A stretch of 64,000 nt of DNA from Neurospora tetrasperma FGSC 2508 (taxonomy: Eukaryota > Ascomycota > Sordariomycetes > Sordariales > Sordariaceae): contig NW_009799099.1 of NCBI RefSeq assembly GCF_000213175.1, positions 2,738,029 to 2,802,028 on the forward strand, in the 5' to 3' direction. Shown piece by piece: positions 1 to 13,688 of this stretch. The notes beneath the pieces were generated by a model that did not search any database, was not told the DNA's origin, and saw only the letters and a program-made list of their open reading frames with translations. The position numbers were made by a program, and so were the translations under genes. Within the stretch, counting starts at the first letter, position 1. Each line of letters starts with the position of its first letter.

Positions 1-1665
1 TATATTCGAATTATTTTAAAAAATATATAAAATTTCTTTATAAGAGGTTAATAATTATAAGGTTTATAATTCGTATTTTGAATTTAATTTTAGAAAATCA
101 ATATAAATTATATTATAAACGTTAAAACCTATATTATATATAGGTAATTCTTAGTAGAAACTTAATATTTACTATATCTTAGACTTACGAATAGTAATCT
201 CAGCCTAAACCTAAGCTAAAATCCTTTCTAAATTACGAACTTTACAACTACAAATAATAATAATTAAAAAAGGAATAACTTTTTCCTCCTTCTTTACCTC
301 CTTCTTCTCGTAGCCTAATAAATAATTAATAAATAATTATCATTATATAAAAGGAAATAATATTATATATTCTTACGTAGAGTATAATTAATACTTTTAT
401 TCTTATAGAAATAATTTATATAAATATATTTAATAGTTTTAGTACTAATAACAATATACTTAATAAAAGGGCTATAGTTACTATTATTTTTATACTTATT
501 GTAAACGGTTTTCTTATTTATATACAGCAAAAACAAATAGCGAACCAAATCTACGAAGTACTCGCAGCGATCCTACTTTAATACCGAAGTAATTTAGCTA
601 CTCTTAATCTAGAACGTTTTACGGAAAATAGCGCGCTTAATAGTCTACAATTATTAGTTAGGATTAATTACCTCCGATTCTTATTAATTAATTTTAATAG
701 GGGTATTATACTTTATACTAAAATAAAATCTTATATACTTTATTAATATTATAATTAAAAAGCTTTTTAATAATAAAACGAAGAGTAATAACGTCCTCCT
801 ACTCTATATTATTATCCTCCATCTTATATATATCCGATATATCGTCGGTAAGCGATTTGTTTAAAAAAGTAAAAGGGCGTAATTCTACTATGAAGGCAGT
901 ATCGTCGGCGAAATCTTTGTTAACTATTATTACTATATATTATATTAGTATAAAATTAATATATATTATATTCAAATATTCTATACGCTTACTAATTAAT
1001 TAGCATTAGTTGTAAATATTAACTTTTAATTATATAATTAATATAGAGAAAGTATTAGAGTATATTTTACTATATAAGAATACGGGGTTACGTAGAAGGT
1101 GAGATAGGGTTAATTACTAAACTAAATTTATATTGACGCGCCTGGGCGCGTACCTATTACCTACAGCTGGCACGGACTTTTTTTTTCAAAACTTTTAGAT
1201 AAACGGCCTAACGCGCACTTGGGTCACCGTACTATGCTTGAGGCACGCCGCTTTAGTACACGTAGGGACATAGTTCTAATAAGTAAAGTATAAAAAAATA
1301 TATAAAATTCCTATTACCCGTAGAGATAGGGTAGTTTTTACCCATCCCAACTGTCTATACCCTTTAGCTATCTTATAGTTTTAGTTACTATACTCTGCCG
1401 TGTTATTTGTATAGGAAAGTTACTCTAATTTTTTTTATTTCCCTCGGTCCCCTATCGGGCTACTCCCGTTTTCGATGCGGACTAAGTTCTATCTTAGTCT
1501 TTCCTACTATTTTATTTTACTTTACTATTACTATTCCTCTAACAATCAACTACCTTGCGCCCATTATCTACACCGCTTATAAGTATAAGCTTAGTACTAA
1601 ACTGAGGCTAACGTTTATTCTATTTAACGACTATAATCTTTTAAACCTAGCGAGCCAACTACTAC
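1..1665. other. RIP-altered AT-rich flank with a less altered islet
   Basis: I see no supportable gene here. Most of the stretch is TpA-rich with almost no CpA or TpG, as RIP leaves it. From about 1134 to 1260 the composition changes abruptly: several CpG, CA and TG dinucleotides occur, including a short GCGCC-rich patch and a T9 run. Mixed composition then continues to 1665. An 87-codon open frame at 1407-1670 has no recognisable domain and ends just inside the neighbouring repeat. It could be chance or the edge of the sequence into which the repeat stack inserted. Confidence 0.6.
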
Positions 1666-2501
1666 GGTAGGAAATTATAACTAATAGGGCAATAATTTAC
1701 AAAGCTAATAATATATATAGAATTCTATAAACTCTACTCTTTATATCTTTCTAGAGAGGAGTTTTCGATAATAGTTATTTTCGTATAGTCCGCCCGGCCT
1801 CTAAAAGATAGACCGCTGGGCGACAATGTGGGGGCTAATTTCGGAAGCAGACGATTATCCAAATTCTAAAGGGGAAAATAAACAATCGATAATTAGGAAT
1901 CCGGAATAAACCCTAACTAGTCTATAAATAGTAGAATAGAGGTAGTACAAAGTAGTATTTAAATATATAAAGACTTATTTTATTTTAGATTATTAAGGAT
2001 TTTTATAGTGTATTTAATTTAAATAGGGGGGTATAGAAGCCTTTAAGGTTTAGTATAATTCGCGGTAGTATTATTGCGAATTGCTAAGTAAGTCGGCGGT
2101 AGGATGCAAATCTATATTTAAAGAATAGTTAGAAATAAAAATAGAAGTTTAAAAATCTTAAAATTTAGAATGGGAGCAATCAAAATTACTAGAAAAAATA
2201 CCTCGAAGAAGCAACAAACTAATTTAAATATTCGTTTCCCGGATAAGAAAACATTCGTATATATTAGGAAATTATAACCGATAGGGCAATAATTTAAAAA
2301 ATTAATAATATATATAAAATTTCGTAAACTCTACTCTTTATATCTTTTTAGAGAGGAATTTTCAATAATAATTATTCTCGCATAGTCCGCTTAGCTTCTA
2401 AAAACTAGATTACTAAGCGATAATATAAAGGCTAATTTCGGAGGCAGGCGATTATTCAAATTCTAAAGGGGAAAATAGACAATTAACTATTATTAAAAAC
2501 T
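1666..2501. mobile_element. Short LTR-like repeat unit, left copy (family C)
   Basis: A segment beginning GGAAATTATAAC recurs about 600 bp later (near 1670 and near 2267). Both copies run through the same order of landmarks: a CTCTACTCTTTATATC block, an AGAGAGGA block and a TCTAAAGGGGAAAATA purine block. The same material is found in inverted orientation at 30225-31014. No coding domain is visible between the copies. The size, roughly 190-bp repeats about 400 bp apart, suggests a miniature LTR-type element (TRIM-like), but the outer ends could not be fixed. It was interrupted on its right by the large unit starting at 2502. Confidence 0.5.
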
Positions 2502-2840
2502 TATTATAGGGTATTCTTAGTAAATACCTGGATGCTCTATCTTATTATAGCAACTACTCACTAGAGCGTATAGTTTATTATATAAGAATACTCGTCCCGT
2601 CAACCTCTATTAAGGTTAACGGATTATTAATTAATATTATACTAACCTAATATCTATTTTACTTATACTCAATAAAATTGTATATAAGGTCCTAAGTTGA
2701 GGCTTATGATAGTTCTTATTTTTAGCTTCCTTTAATAAAATTATTATTAATCGTTATATACTATTATTCTATTTAATAATTAGTTACTTACTTTATTATT
2801 CTTTATTATTATTATTTATAAAGTATATCTTCGTATAATA
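2502..2840 (+). repeat. Left LTR of family D unit
   Basis: This is 339 bp, the same length as the right copy at 29886-30224. Shared landmarks are TATTATAGGGTATTC at the start, CTCTATTAAGGTTAA in the middle and AAGTATATCTT close to the end. It is preceded by AAACT. Confidence 0.8.
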
Positions 2841-4221
2841 AGTAGTACTTACAGCTTAGTTTTAAACCGATCTTATTATTTCTATTATATCTTCCTTTCG
2901 TCGAGGGGGGAAATATTTTAGGTTTAATAATAATTTATTAAACTTGATAACTATTATTCAACTTTTGCCCTTTTAAACTAAATACTTATATATTTACTCC
3001 TTAAAGTCCTCTTTCTTTACTATTTTATTACTATTTAATTAGGTCCTAAAGTTAAATTAAATAATACTGAAAACTAATTAAACAAACCCCCGGACAACTT
3101 TCGAACTCTAGAACGAAAATCTAATATATAAAGTATATTAAATTATTAAATTTACTATATTCGAACCGCAATTTTATTATAAGTAAAGACTTTAGTAATT
3201 AATTACCGAATTACTTATTAAAGCCGCCCAATTATACTTAAATAAAAAAATAAATTTTATCGAAATTGAATCTAATTAGTCTACTAATACTAATAATAAT
3301 ATTTATAATAAGGTATAAATTGTTAATTTAGACGTAGTAAACCGCAAAGTTCAATAGGTCTTATATAAATATTACTAGTTAATTGCTAATTACCCGCTTC
3401 TAATATACTAAATTTGGCCGTTTCTTACTAAAGAAGGCGTATTATTATAACTTCGGAAGAAGAATTAAAAATAATTTATAATCCGAATTAAAGAGAATAA
3501 TACAATTATTAATATTACTACTTAAGTGCTAATTCCCCCTAGTACTGGTAATACTGCTACTTCAATAGCTACTAATATTCACTCTTCGCTAACCAACTTT
3601 TCGGATATAATTAGAATAATTAATATACTGAATTATATTAACCTAATATAAATTCCTATACCGCCTTCCTTACCGCCTACGCCTACTAAATAATATATTT
3701 AATTAAATCCAATTTAACGACCTTTTTTACCTACTAAATTAATAATTTCGTAAGCGAATTCAATTATCGAAATTACTATTAATATTACCTAACAATTAAT
3801 TACTAATCCTACTACTAAATATTTTAGAAATTTCGTATAAACTAAAACTATTTTACACCTAGTGTAAAAATAGTAATAGGAGTAAATAAAGCAATATCCG
3901 AAAACTATTCTTACTAACAATTTCCCGATTTATTTTATTAATTAGAATTAAAATACTATATATTTTACCTAACGTAATACGAAACCCGGAAGTAAATTCC
4001 CAAATCCTCTACTTTATTTCGTATAACCCATTTAAAACGCTATACACTTAATTTAAAATAGTATAAAACCTAATTTCGGTCTCCTAGCCCCTACTACTAT
4101 AAGACGTATTATTTCTTAACCTTACGGAAATCCTACAATTAATCGTAATTAGCGCTCTAGCGGTTTTATTAGTCCTATTAGCGAAACGGCTATAATTAGC
4201 ACTAAAAACCCTTATAATACC
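2841..4221 (+). mobile_element. Internal region of family D, left part (gag-type)
   Basis: RIP-altered DNA between the left LTR and the nested insertion at 4222. A purine run (GAGGGGGGAAATA) occurs near 2898. The remainder reads like degraded gag-type sequence, continued beyond the nested element at 13943, with the duplicated target ATACC/ATACT marking the break. No specific domain can be named in this part. It could belong to the unit bounded by the 339-bp LTRs or to another gypsy element inserted in it whose own LTRs I could not find. Confidence 0.4.
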
Positions 4222-4475
4222 TATAACGGGTCTGCTAGAGTATTATATAGCGAGTAGTCGTGTAAGGTTGAAATGCTATATTTAATAAAGAGAGTAAAAG
4301 GGAAAACTATACTAGAAGGGTATAGTTAAAAGAAGGTTTTATAGTCGGGCGTACGGGCTAGGCAAATATATAGATCCGACTAATTAGGAGGCTCGTATCC
4401 TTATTAATATAGCCGACCTGCTTTAGTAGATTTAGTAAAGCCGAATCTTTAATCCTAAGCGCTAGCCCTATAATA
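4222..4475 (-). repeat. Family B LTR (3' LTR of copy 1)
   Basis: This 254-bp repeat matches 13689-13942 and, in reverse complement, 31429-31680 and 33353-33604. Landmarks are GGGTCTGCTAGAG near one end and GCGCTAGCCCTATAA near the other. ATACC precedes it. Confidence 0.8.
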
Positions 4476-4515
4476 TTACCCCCCTACTCCCCTTTAGAGA
4501 GCTCGCTCTACTATA

Positions 4516-5014
4516 TGTTACGAACTTAAGGCAAGCATACGGGCCAACCAGACCATCGGTAGCACAAGCAACCTAGAAAGGCTAGTTCGTGTAACTACGG
4601 GCTAGGGTAGGGTTAAGAAAGGCGTTGGAGATAGGGCTTACGCTGTTAAGCCAGTTCCGGGCTTACGCTAGTAAGCTAGTTCCGGGCTTACGCTAGTGAG
4701 CCAGCTCCGGGCTTATACTAGTAAGTTAGTTCCGGGCTTACGATAGTAAGCTAACGCCGGGCTTATAGAGTAAATTAATATTATAATAATATAAGTGAGC
4801 CAATTATAGAATAAATAATACGGGAAGTATAAAGGAACGATTAGAGAATTTAAATTATTAGATAGTTCGATAGTAGTTAATATAATTTAATTATTATTAT
4901 TAAGATTAGTATTATAAATATATTTATTATAAACCCTTTAGTTTTACCGAACGACTCTAATAGTTTTTACCTTTAGTTATCTTATTTAGGTAAATTAAAT
5001 TGCCGTTCGTTATA
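4516..5014 (+). repeat. Left LTR of chromovirus A
   Basis: This 499-bp repeat pairs with 11506-12004. It starts TGTTACGAACTTAAGG and ends in TGCCGTTCGT plus four bases. Differences between the two copies are mainly C/T and G/A, as RIP gives. CTATA precedes it. Confidence 0.85.
4634..4758 (+). repeat. Five tandem 25-bp hairpin units inside the LTR
   Basis: Five head-to-tail 25-bp units each start GGGCTTAC. The best unit carries GCTTAC-GCTA-GTAAGC, a perfect 6-bp inverted repeat around a 4-nt centre. The same array occurs at the same offset (118 bp from the LTR start) in the right LTR. Its position, in what would be the upstream part of the LTR, suggests repeated binding sites or an RNA stem array. 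That role is inference. Confidence 0.8.
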
Positions 5015-8000
5015 TATTAACTACTCCCTTTAACCTATTTCAAATAGTAATTAAAGGTATTTCTTCGCTTTACTATATTTACTACCGGGAATAATAATAA
5101 TCCTACTTACTAGGGTAACCCCGCGAACCTCGCTATTATATATTAATAGTTCGAGGTTATATAAGATTGTATCCGCTAATTCGAAGCCTAATTCGAGGCT
5201 AGATCCAATACTTCCGAAATAAAGGTAGGAGAGGATACTCTATTTATTAATTATTCCAAATTTAAATTAGCCGTACTTAAGGAGTATAATAGATAGTAGT
5301 CTACCCTTATAGGATTCCTAATCCAAATACAAACCTATTTCTATTTTTATAGAAATTAATTCGGTTTTAAGTTTAATAAAGTAGCCTATATAGGGATTAA
5401 ATTAGTAGATAGGGCCCTTACTTAGTACGAGCCTATTTTTAAAGACTTTTATAAAAACGGAAATAACGTTTCGGATTCTAATAAGAAGATTCTAAGTAGT
5501 TATAACGAATTTATTAAAGCCCTTACTCGAATTTTTAGAAAAAAGGATAAGACTCGTCGGATTTAGGAATATTTAATTTAATTTTAATAAACTAAATTTA
5601 CCTTAACCTATACTATATTCTTTAAATAGAACGCTCTTCGTAGTAATATTAACGATAATAGGCTAATATAATTATTCTATAATAGCCTTAAAGAAAGAGT
5701 TAAAGACGAATTTTATAAGGAAAACCGTCCCAAAACTATTAACGTATATATCGATATAATTATTTATATCGACGATTGGCTATTCCAACGGGAATAGAAA
5801 AGGAAAGGAAGAGTAATTCCCTTCGTTCTTTCTAAGACCTACTATATTAATATTAAGAAGAAAAGGATTTGGGGAATTTACCTTTTTAAAATTACCTATT
5901 TAAAACTTATAGAAATCGATATAACCTAAATTAATTAAAGTAAATAGAACCTTTCGAAAGTTAAGTACTTCAATTATAGTAAGACTAAGTATATAAAGAA
6001 AGACTATTGTACGCCCAAATAATTAAATTAGAGGAAAATAAAAACCGTTATAATAGAAGGAATTAAGGTAATTAAGATTATTAGTACTGAGTATAGTTAA
6101 AACGATTTAGAAGACGTTATAAATAGAATTATAGACTTCGATTAAAAAGCCTAATAGGAGGCTAATAATAAATATGAATAGGAAGGACTTAATAAAGAAG
6201 ATCCTAAGGAGGAGGTATAGGATAATAATATACCCTAAATATAGGCGTACCAAATTCCGATATAGGAAGAAATTAATAATTTCCCTAATACCGACCGAAT
6301 TTTCCTTACGGTTATATACGTAATAAATACTACCCTACTGCCAATTTTACTCTTAGTATTTATACCTAAAAGATTTAGCAATTGCGAATTTATTAATTTA
6401 TATTAATATAATTATTCTAATTAGGCCGTTGGAAGGTACTAAACGGAGTTGTAGTAATTTTACCTAAATAAGAGTAGAAAGTACGAAAAATAAGAAACTT
6501 TCTAAAAGAAGCGAACTATTATTATTAAAAGGAAATTATAAACTATTTAAGAATAAATTTTAAAATTATTTAAAGTATATTAATCAATCGTAAGAAATAT
6601 TATATAAATATACCCCCTTTATTTCGCCTACTACCAAATACCGTAGTTCTAATACGTTATTTATAATTATTTTAAATACTATAGAAAGAAGTAGAATAAC
6701 CGTTTTTAGCCTATTAAAAAACTAAATCGATAGGGATAACTTAAACCTATTATATATATTTTTAATTAAAGAAATTTATAAGCTACCCTTATTATAAATA
6801 AATAATTTATATTTAACCTACGTCCTTTTATACGAGCGGGCAAATAATTAATACTTAAGAGACTTATTATATACCTCTATAATATTTATATTTATTTAAA
6901 ATAGGGAAAGACCAACCCTTAATAGTAATAGTATCCGACGTCCGATTGCCCTATTTATATAAAATAGAAAGTATAGGCGTACGAAGCGGAAATTATATAT
7001 TATATCCGATAGGCTAATACAACCGAAAGTACTAAGGATAAGAAAACCGCCTATTTAGTATAATTATAAGAATACTATTCGTTAGACGAGCCTAAACCTA
7101 AGGAAGAGGACGCTTTCGATAATTATTACTAAGAATTAGGAAACGGCTTAGGGCCTTTAGAAAGGCCCGGTAGAAACTAAATCCCTAAATAAAATAAATT
7201 ATCCGGCGATATAACCGTCGGAAAAATAAAATCCAAAACCCTATAATACTTATAAAGGTCGCTATTATAGAAGAAGGGAAAGAGGATTAGCAATTTAAAA
7301 TTATAGCCTATTAAAAGAATTACTAAATTTTTATATTAATAAATTCCGGAGCTTAATTAAATTTTATTTTGCTTAAGTTCGTTATTTAATTAAAAAATTC
7401 CCTAGAAGAAGAAGAAGGTTCCCTTTGTAATAAAAGGACCTTTCGAAATATAGATTATAAAACGGGAAATATTACTATTCCCTATTATAATAAAAGGTAA
7501 AACGGTCGAAGTTAATTTTAATATCGTAGAAATAAAACTATTTAAAAATATAATCCTAGGGTACTTATAGTATATAATATATAATCTAAATATTAATTAG
7601 AAGGAAGGTAGCCGCTTATATCCTAGGACGTACCTAATTACTAATAAAAAACTTAGAGTATAGTAAGAAGTAAATTAAAGAGGCAATATTCCTACAGCCC
7701 TACTGCAAATAGTATAAGAAATTATAATCTATACTATTAATAAAAGTAGTAAAATTATAGAAGAAGGGTTAATAATATTAGTAGAGGTATTGATAGTTAA
7801 TATTTATTATAAGTTTAATTATTATTAGAACTAATAAATAGAGAAGCCGAAGATAGTAATTCTAGTAGAATATTAAGGATACCCGGCTTTCGTTAGTAAA
7901 TACTTTAAAAGATTACTATTACGAAGATTATAAGACTATAAAATTAAACTTAAAGAAGGAGTTAAATTTAAGTTCTTTAAAGTATATTATACTAACGAAA

Positions 8001-11000
8001 AATAGAATATAGAATTAAAGAAGTATTTAGACGAAAATTTAAAACGAAGATATATTCGGGAATTTATATTGCTAGTAGGGTACCCTATCCTTTTTATACC
8101 GAAGAAGGACGGAAAGTTATACTTTTATATTAATTATAAGTAATTAAATTAAAAGATTATAAGAAATAATTATCCTTTACCCTTAATTTTATATATTCGA
8201 AGTTAATTAGGAGGAGTATAATATTTTATACGCTTTAATTTACCTATTGCCTATACTTATATATAAATTAAAGAAAGAAACGAATAAAAAATAGTATTTC
8301 GTATACTCTACGGATATTACAAATATTTTATTATACCCTTCGGGTTAATTAAAATATTTACAATATTCTAATCTATTATTAATTATACAATTCGACCCTA
8401 CTTTAATAAATTCGCTATTTACTATTTAAATAATATCCTTATTTATTCTAAAATTTTTATAGAATATAAGGAATATATAAGGAAAATATTAAACGTATTA
8501 TATAAATACAAACTCTCTATTAATATAGAGAAAAGTAAATTCTATATAAGAGAGACTATATTTTTTAAATATTTAATTTCGGAGAATGAGATTAGGATAG
8601 AATTAAGTAAAGTAGAAGTTATATAAAATTAATTAACGTTTAAAAATACGACCGAAGTCCGCGGATTCCTAAAATTTACTAATTTCTATTGTATATTTAT
8701 ATAAGACTATAAGAAGATCGTTAGATTACTATACGAATTTACTAGGAAAGAGGCCGTTTTTATATAGGGAAAAACGGAAGAGGAAGCTTTTAGGGCTATT
8801 TATAATACAATTACCGTAAACCTTATATTGAAATTTCCTAACCTAAGCAAACCCTTTAAAATTAAGATTAATGCGTTGGATTATACTATTAGAGGATAAT
8901 TAGAATAATATAACGAGCATAGGAAATTGTATTTTATAACTTTCTTCTTAAAGAAATTGGAAGGACCCTATTATAATTATTTTATTTATAATAAAGAATT
9001 CTTAATTATTATTAAAATATTTTAAGAATAGAGGCTATACTTTAGTAGAATTATATATAAAATACAAATCTATACCGATTATAATAATCTTCGGTATTTT
9101 ATAATTATAAAAGTATTTAACGGTTATTAAATATATTGGGCCGAATTTTTATTAAAATTCAATTTTAGAATTAATTATAAGAAGGGATCGGAGAACGTTT
9201 GCGCTAACGTATTAAACCGGCGGGTAAATTATATAAAAAACGTTATAAAAGCTTCTATACCCTTATTTTAAAAATAATCGGATAGATTATTCGTATACCC
9301 CCTATAGGAATAAATAGAATATTACGCTATTTATAAAGTTAAAATATAAGACCCTAGGTTTTATATTACGGTCGTTACTTTTAAAGAGCGATAGAAATAG
9401 GAAAATAATTAAGAAAATAAAATCGTCCTTTAGAATAATAAACTATAATACTATAATAAGGCCTATATTTAATTTAAATAATATAAAACGCTTATTATAG
9501 GGATATATACATTTAAAATAGGAGGATATATAAGTATTATTAAAACTATAGTACGGATATAGTAATATTATAATTTTCTAGGAATAAAAACCGAAGTAGC
9601 TCGAATATTATAGGCCTATAAGTATTATAGTAAAACTAGGATTATAAAATATAAATTATATAGATTCCTCGAACCCTTAGAAGTTGTAGAAAGGCCGTAG
9701 AGTTTAATAACTATAAATTTTATTATTAAATTACTACCGTTTATAGATATTATAATAGGAATTACTTATAATAGTATCCTAATAATAGTAAATAAACTAA
9801 TTAAATAGAGCTATTTCTTACCCTATAAGGAGATATAATTAATAGAGTAATTTATAAATATAATTTATTAAAATATTACTTTAGTATATAGTTGGCCGAA
9901 GGAATAGATTACGGATAAGGATATTAAATTTATATCCAAATTTTGGTAAATATTAATAATTAAATTCGGTACTAAGAGTAAGATATTAATAGTATATTAC
10001 CTACAAACAAATAAACAAACGGAAAGGATTAATTAAATTATAGAATAATATTTAAGGAATTATATTAATTTCGAATAAAGTAACTAAGTAAAATTACTAT
10101 TTATAATATAATTAATATATAATACCTCCCTTATAGAAACTATTAAGGTTTTACTTTTCTTTATAAATTATAGGTATAAGCCGGAACTCTTGGAAGGACT
10201 AAATACGAATGTCCCTAGGGCTTTAATTAAGGCCGAGAAACTATATATACTATATAAAAAGTTTAAAAGAAAATTAGAATTCGTTAAATAAAAAATAAGC
10301 CGATATTTCAACCTAAAAAGGCTCGAGGGACTTTACTTTAAAGAGAAGGATAAAGTCCTTTTATTTATTAGGAATTTTAGAATAAAGCGATTTAGTAAGA
10401 AATTCGATGACTAATAGGTAGGGCTATTTAAAATTAAAAAGAAAATTTCCGATATAGTATATTAATTAGATATTCCTGAAACTATAAAATTAAAATTATA
10501 TTTATTCTACGTTATATTACTAAAATTAATACTTAAAAATATATAAGTTAATACGCGAACCAATATTAAGGACGAGGAAGAAGAATAGGATATAGAATAA
10601 ATTTTAAATTTAAGAATAAAGGAAGGAGAATTAGAATACTTTATTAAGTAGGATGGATTTAGCCCTAAGAATAATACGTAGGAACCCGTTAGGAATTTGA
10701 ATTATCTTAGAAAGTTAGAGGAATTCTATTGGAAGAACCTGGATCGGTTAGGGTAGAAGGATTGCCCAACTAAAAAGAAAAAAAGGTAAATATATTTAGC
10801 GAAGCTTAATTAACGGGCGGAAAGGAGGTAAATTTCCCTACCGGCTACTTTATAAATAACGGCTCTAATTCTAAATTAACCGCCCGCTCCTCTACTTCTA
10901 AAACTTCTAATTTAGCTATACTATAAAGAAATAATTTGTAATCCTAAAATATTAAATCTTATTACTACCGCTCTAAATCCGATAATTAGGCAACCTACGT

Positions 11001-11505
11001 CTTTAAATCCTTTTATTAAATATCGATTTATTTTAAACGTTCCTTAATAGAATAAAGAAGTTTATCCTTCGTTTACTAAACTTAATTGAAGGTTATAATA
11101 ATACTAATTATTAGAAATCGTTAATAATACCTACAATTATAATAAGAAGGAACTTTATATTCTATATTAGTATTAATAATTTTATAAGGACATACCCACC
11201 GTATATATTTAATATACTTTCTATTATTGGAAATCTTCTTATAAGGAAAATAACGATTAGTATAATAAATATAAGGTATAATGATAATTCTAAAACGCTT
11301 AATATTAGTAATTAAATTTTAGCGTTTGAACGCCGATTGTGAAGGACGTTTCTAAATGCGAAAGGATAATATATTTAAATAATAAAGGAAAAAGAATAAT
11401 TTACTATAGTTAGAATAATAGAGGACGTAGCGTATAAGAATACAAATTATAATAGTAAAGAATTAATAAACTATCGAGGACGTCGGCTAGGGAGGGGAAG
11501 TATTG

Positions 11506-12004
11506 TATTACAAATTTAAGGTAAATATACGGGCTAATTAGACCATTGGTAGTATAAGCAATTTAGAAAGGCTAATTCGTATAACTATAGGCTAGGGCAG
11601 GGTTAAGAAAGGCGTTGGAGATAGGGCTTACACTAGTAAGCTAATTCCGGGCTTACGCTAGTAAGCTAATTCCGGGCTTACGCTAGTAAGCCAGCTCCGG
11701 GCTTACGTTAGTAAGCTAATTCCGGGCTTACAATAATAAACCAACGCCGGACTTATAGAGTAAGCTAGTATTATAATAATATAAGTAAACTAATTATAGA
11801 ATAAACAATACGGGAAGTATAAAGGGACAATTAGAAAATTTAGATTATTAGATAGTTCGATAGTAGTCAATACAACTTAATTATTATTATTAAAATTAGT
11901 ATTACGAACATACTTATTGTAAACCCTTTAACTTTACTGAACAACTCTAATAGTTCTTACCTTCAACTATCTCATTTAGGCAGATCAGACTGCCGTTCGT
12001 CACA
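11506..12004 (+). repeat. Right LTR of chromovirus A
   Basis: This 499-bp repeat matches 4516-5014 and includes the 25-bp array at 11624-11748. It is followed by CTATA, the second target copy. Confidence 0.85.
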
Positions 12005-12009
12005 CTATA

Positions 12010-13688
12010 TTAGAAAGTACTCTACTAAATATACGAAGAATAACCAAAATCCCCTACAACCGCTCCTAGCTAAATGCCTAGTTAAATAGGTACGAGTAAT
12101 AATATTAGAAAAGAAAGATCTCTCTATCTAAATTCCTAAACAAACACTATACAACTCCCTATTCCCTACCTAAATTAATAACTAGCGTACCCGCTGTTAC
12201 CCTTATAGAGCTGCGCTCCTATGGCCGTAGGTATTAAGACTTAATTAAAGGATATTTTTAGACTTTACCTATCTAGGGACCTCTCTTACCGTATTGTAAA
12301 TCTATACCCGGTTAATAATTAGAATTAAGGCTATTACCTAGTACTTTATAATACTCTACTTCTCTTACTAATAGTAATTACTATATTATTATAGTTTCTA
12401 TAATCCCTTCGTTAAGGGGTAGCCTTAATAAATCCTTATACTTATAAAATATAATATTTATTCCCTCTTATAATTATATTGTAAGTAGATGTTATTAAAG
12501 CGGTTAAGTAGTAAGGGGTATTACATAGTAGTTTTACTATATATTTAACTAGTAAATAGTATACTTAGTAAGCTACTAAAGGTTCTTCTTTTTAAATATA
12601 GTAGCGCTCCCTTACTTTTAATATTATTAAGTAACTCTCAATCCGAATCTTCTCCTCTTCTACTATTGTTATCGTAGCTATTTAAGCCCCTACCGGGTTA
12701 TAGCCGGACTATATTTATCTTCGAAATCCGAAGGCACTTCTTAAATTAGTATAACCTACAACTATAGCTAGTACACTTACTATCCTTCTTCTACTTATTC
12801 TTTTACTTCTAAGACGGTAACGACATGGAAGGTTTTATTACTAAAGTATTAATAGAGGTATCTATTAGGTTACTATTAACTTCAACTAGGTGCCTCGGGG
12901 TCGAAGTAAGAAAGGTATTACTATTAAGGCGGCGAAGGTATTTAAGTAGTAATAAATATTATTTAGGTATGTCGATTCTTTCTAAAAGCCGTTATTTCTA
13001 GTCGTTATTTAGGGAGGCCGTTAATTAACTAACCTTAGTGGTATTTAATTAAAAATCTGTACGGGTACGGTAAAGTATTTCCTTAAAGCGGGTGAGGAAG
13101 GCTGCTATAGATTCCTTAGAGCCGGGCTTTTAGTATAGCTAATAAAATTCTTAATTAGTACGTTTCGTAGCATTAGGATTATTATAAGTAAGCCGGAGCT
13201 TACCGAAAAAAATAATAAACGATTTTAATAATAGGGAGTTAGAAGTAAAAGCGATGAGAGGCTTCTTAATAGTAGGCGATAAGTAGGCGAATAGATAGTA
13301 AAACTACGCGTCTAAATTGCTAATAGCGAGTTTATCTATGTAGAGTTTTATTTGTGCGTTTAAAACCTAGGTTTCGAATTCTTCTTTACTCCCTAAGAAC
13401 TTCTCGAGCTAGGGAAGTACTTACTTAGGCGCGGCGGTAGGCCTCGAAATCACTTCGGTTAGCAACGTTTAGAAAGCGGCCGTAAATTGCTGTAGACGTT
13501 CTTAGGGATTTTGAGACTAGGAAATCGCGGGGAAGGCGGCTAGTATTATTATCGAGAGGGACGGAGGTCCGGATAGTAGCGTAGTAAATAGGGAAGTTGT
13601 TGAGGAACGAGAACGATGGGGGGGGCTTTTTAGGCGTGCCTACGAGAGGTCGGTAATAGTATTGATTTAAAAAGAGGGTTAAATATAA
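12010..13688 (-). mobile_element. Internal gag region of family B copy 1
   Basis: This stretch resumes the copy interrupted at 4515 and matches the internal part of copy 2 (31681-33352) in reverse complement. Landmarks include CCGCTCCTAGC near 12060 and an AGGTCGGTAATAGTATT block before the LTR. Only a gag-like coding trace is seen; it is broken throughout. Confidence 0.65.

Larger units (their letters stand above)
4516..12004 (+). mobile_element. Ty3/gypsy chromovirus with paired LTRs (family A)
   Basis: A 7.49-kb element has 499-bp LTRs at 4516-5014 and 11506-12004 and a perfect 5-bp target duplication CTATA on both sides. A purine tract (GGGAGGGGAAG) adjoins the right LTR. Recognisable parts in order: gag about 5.1-6.2 kb; protease region about 7.3-7.6 kb; reverse transcriptase about 8.0-8.5 kb, with traces of the PKKDG and YPLPL blocks; RNase H about 8.7-9.3 kb; integrase about 9.4-10.3 kb, with a trace of the HPQTDGQTER block; and a chromodomain about 10.54-10.76 kb. 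The chromodomain places it with fungal chromoviruses (MAGGY/Cft1-like). The layout looks whole but RIP has broken it with a very large number of lesions. It is the innermost and therefore youngest insertion on the left side. Confidence 0.85.

Noticed and set aside
1407-1670. An 87-codon gene
   Set aside because: No recognisable domain, and it ends inside a repeat. Open frames of this size are expected by chance here.
4634-4758. CRISPR-like array of 25-bp repeats
   Set aside because: The units are directly tandem with no unique spacers, lie in an LTR and the genome is fungal.
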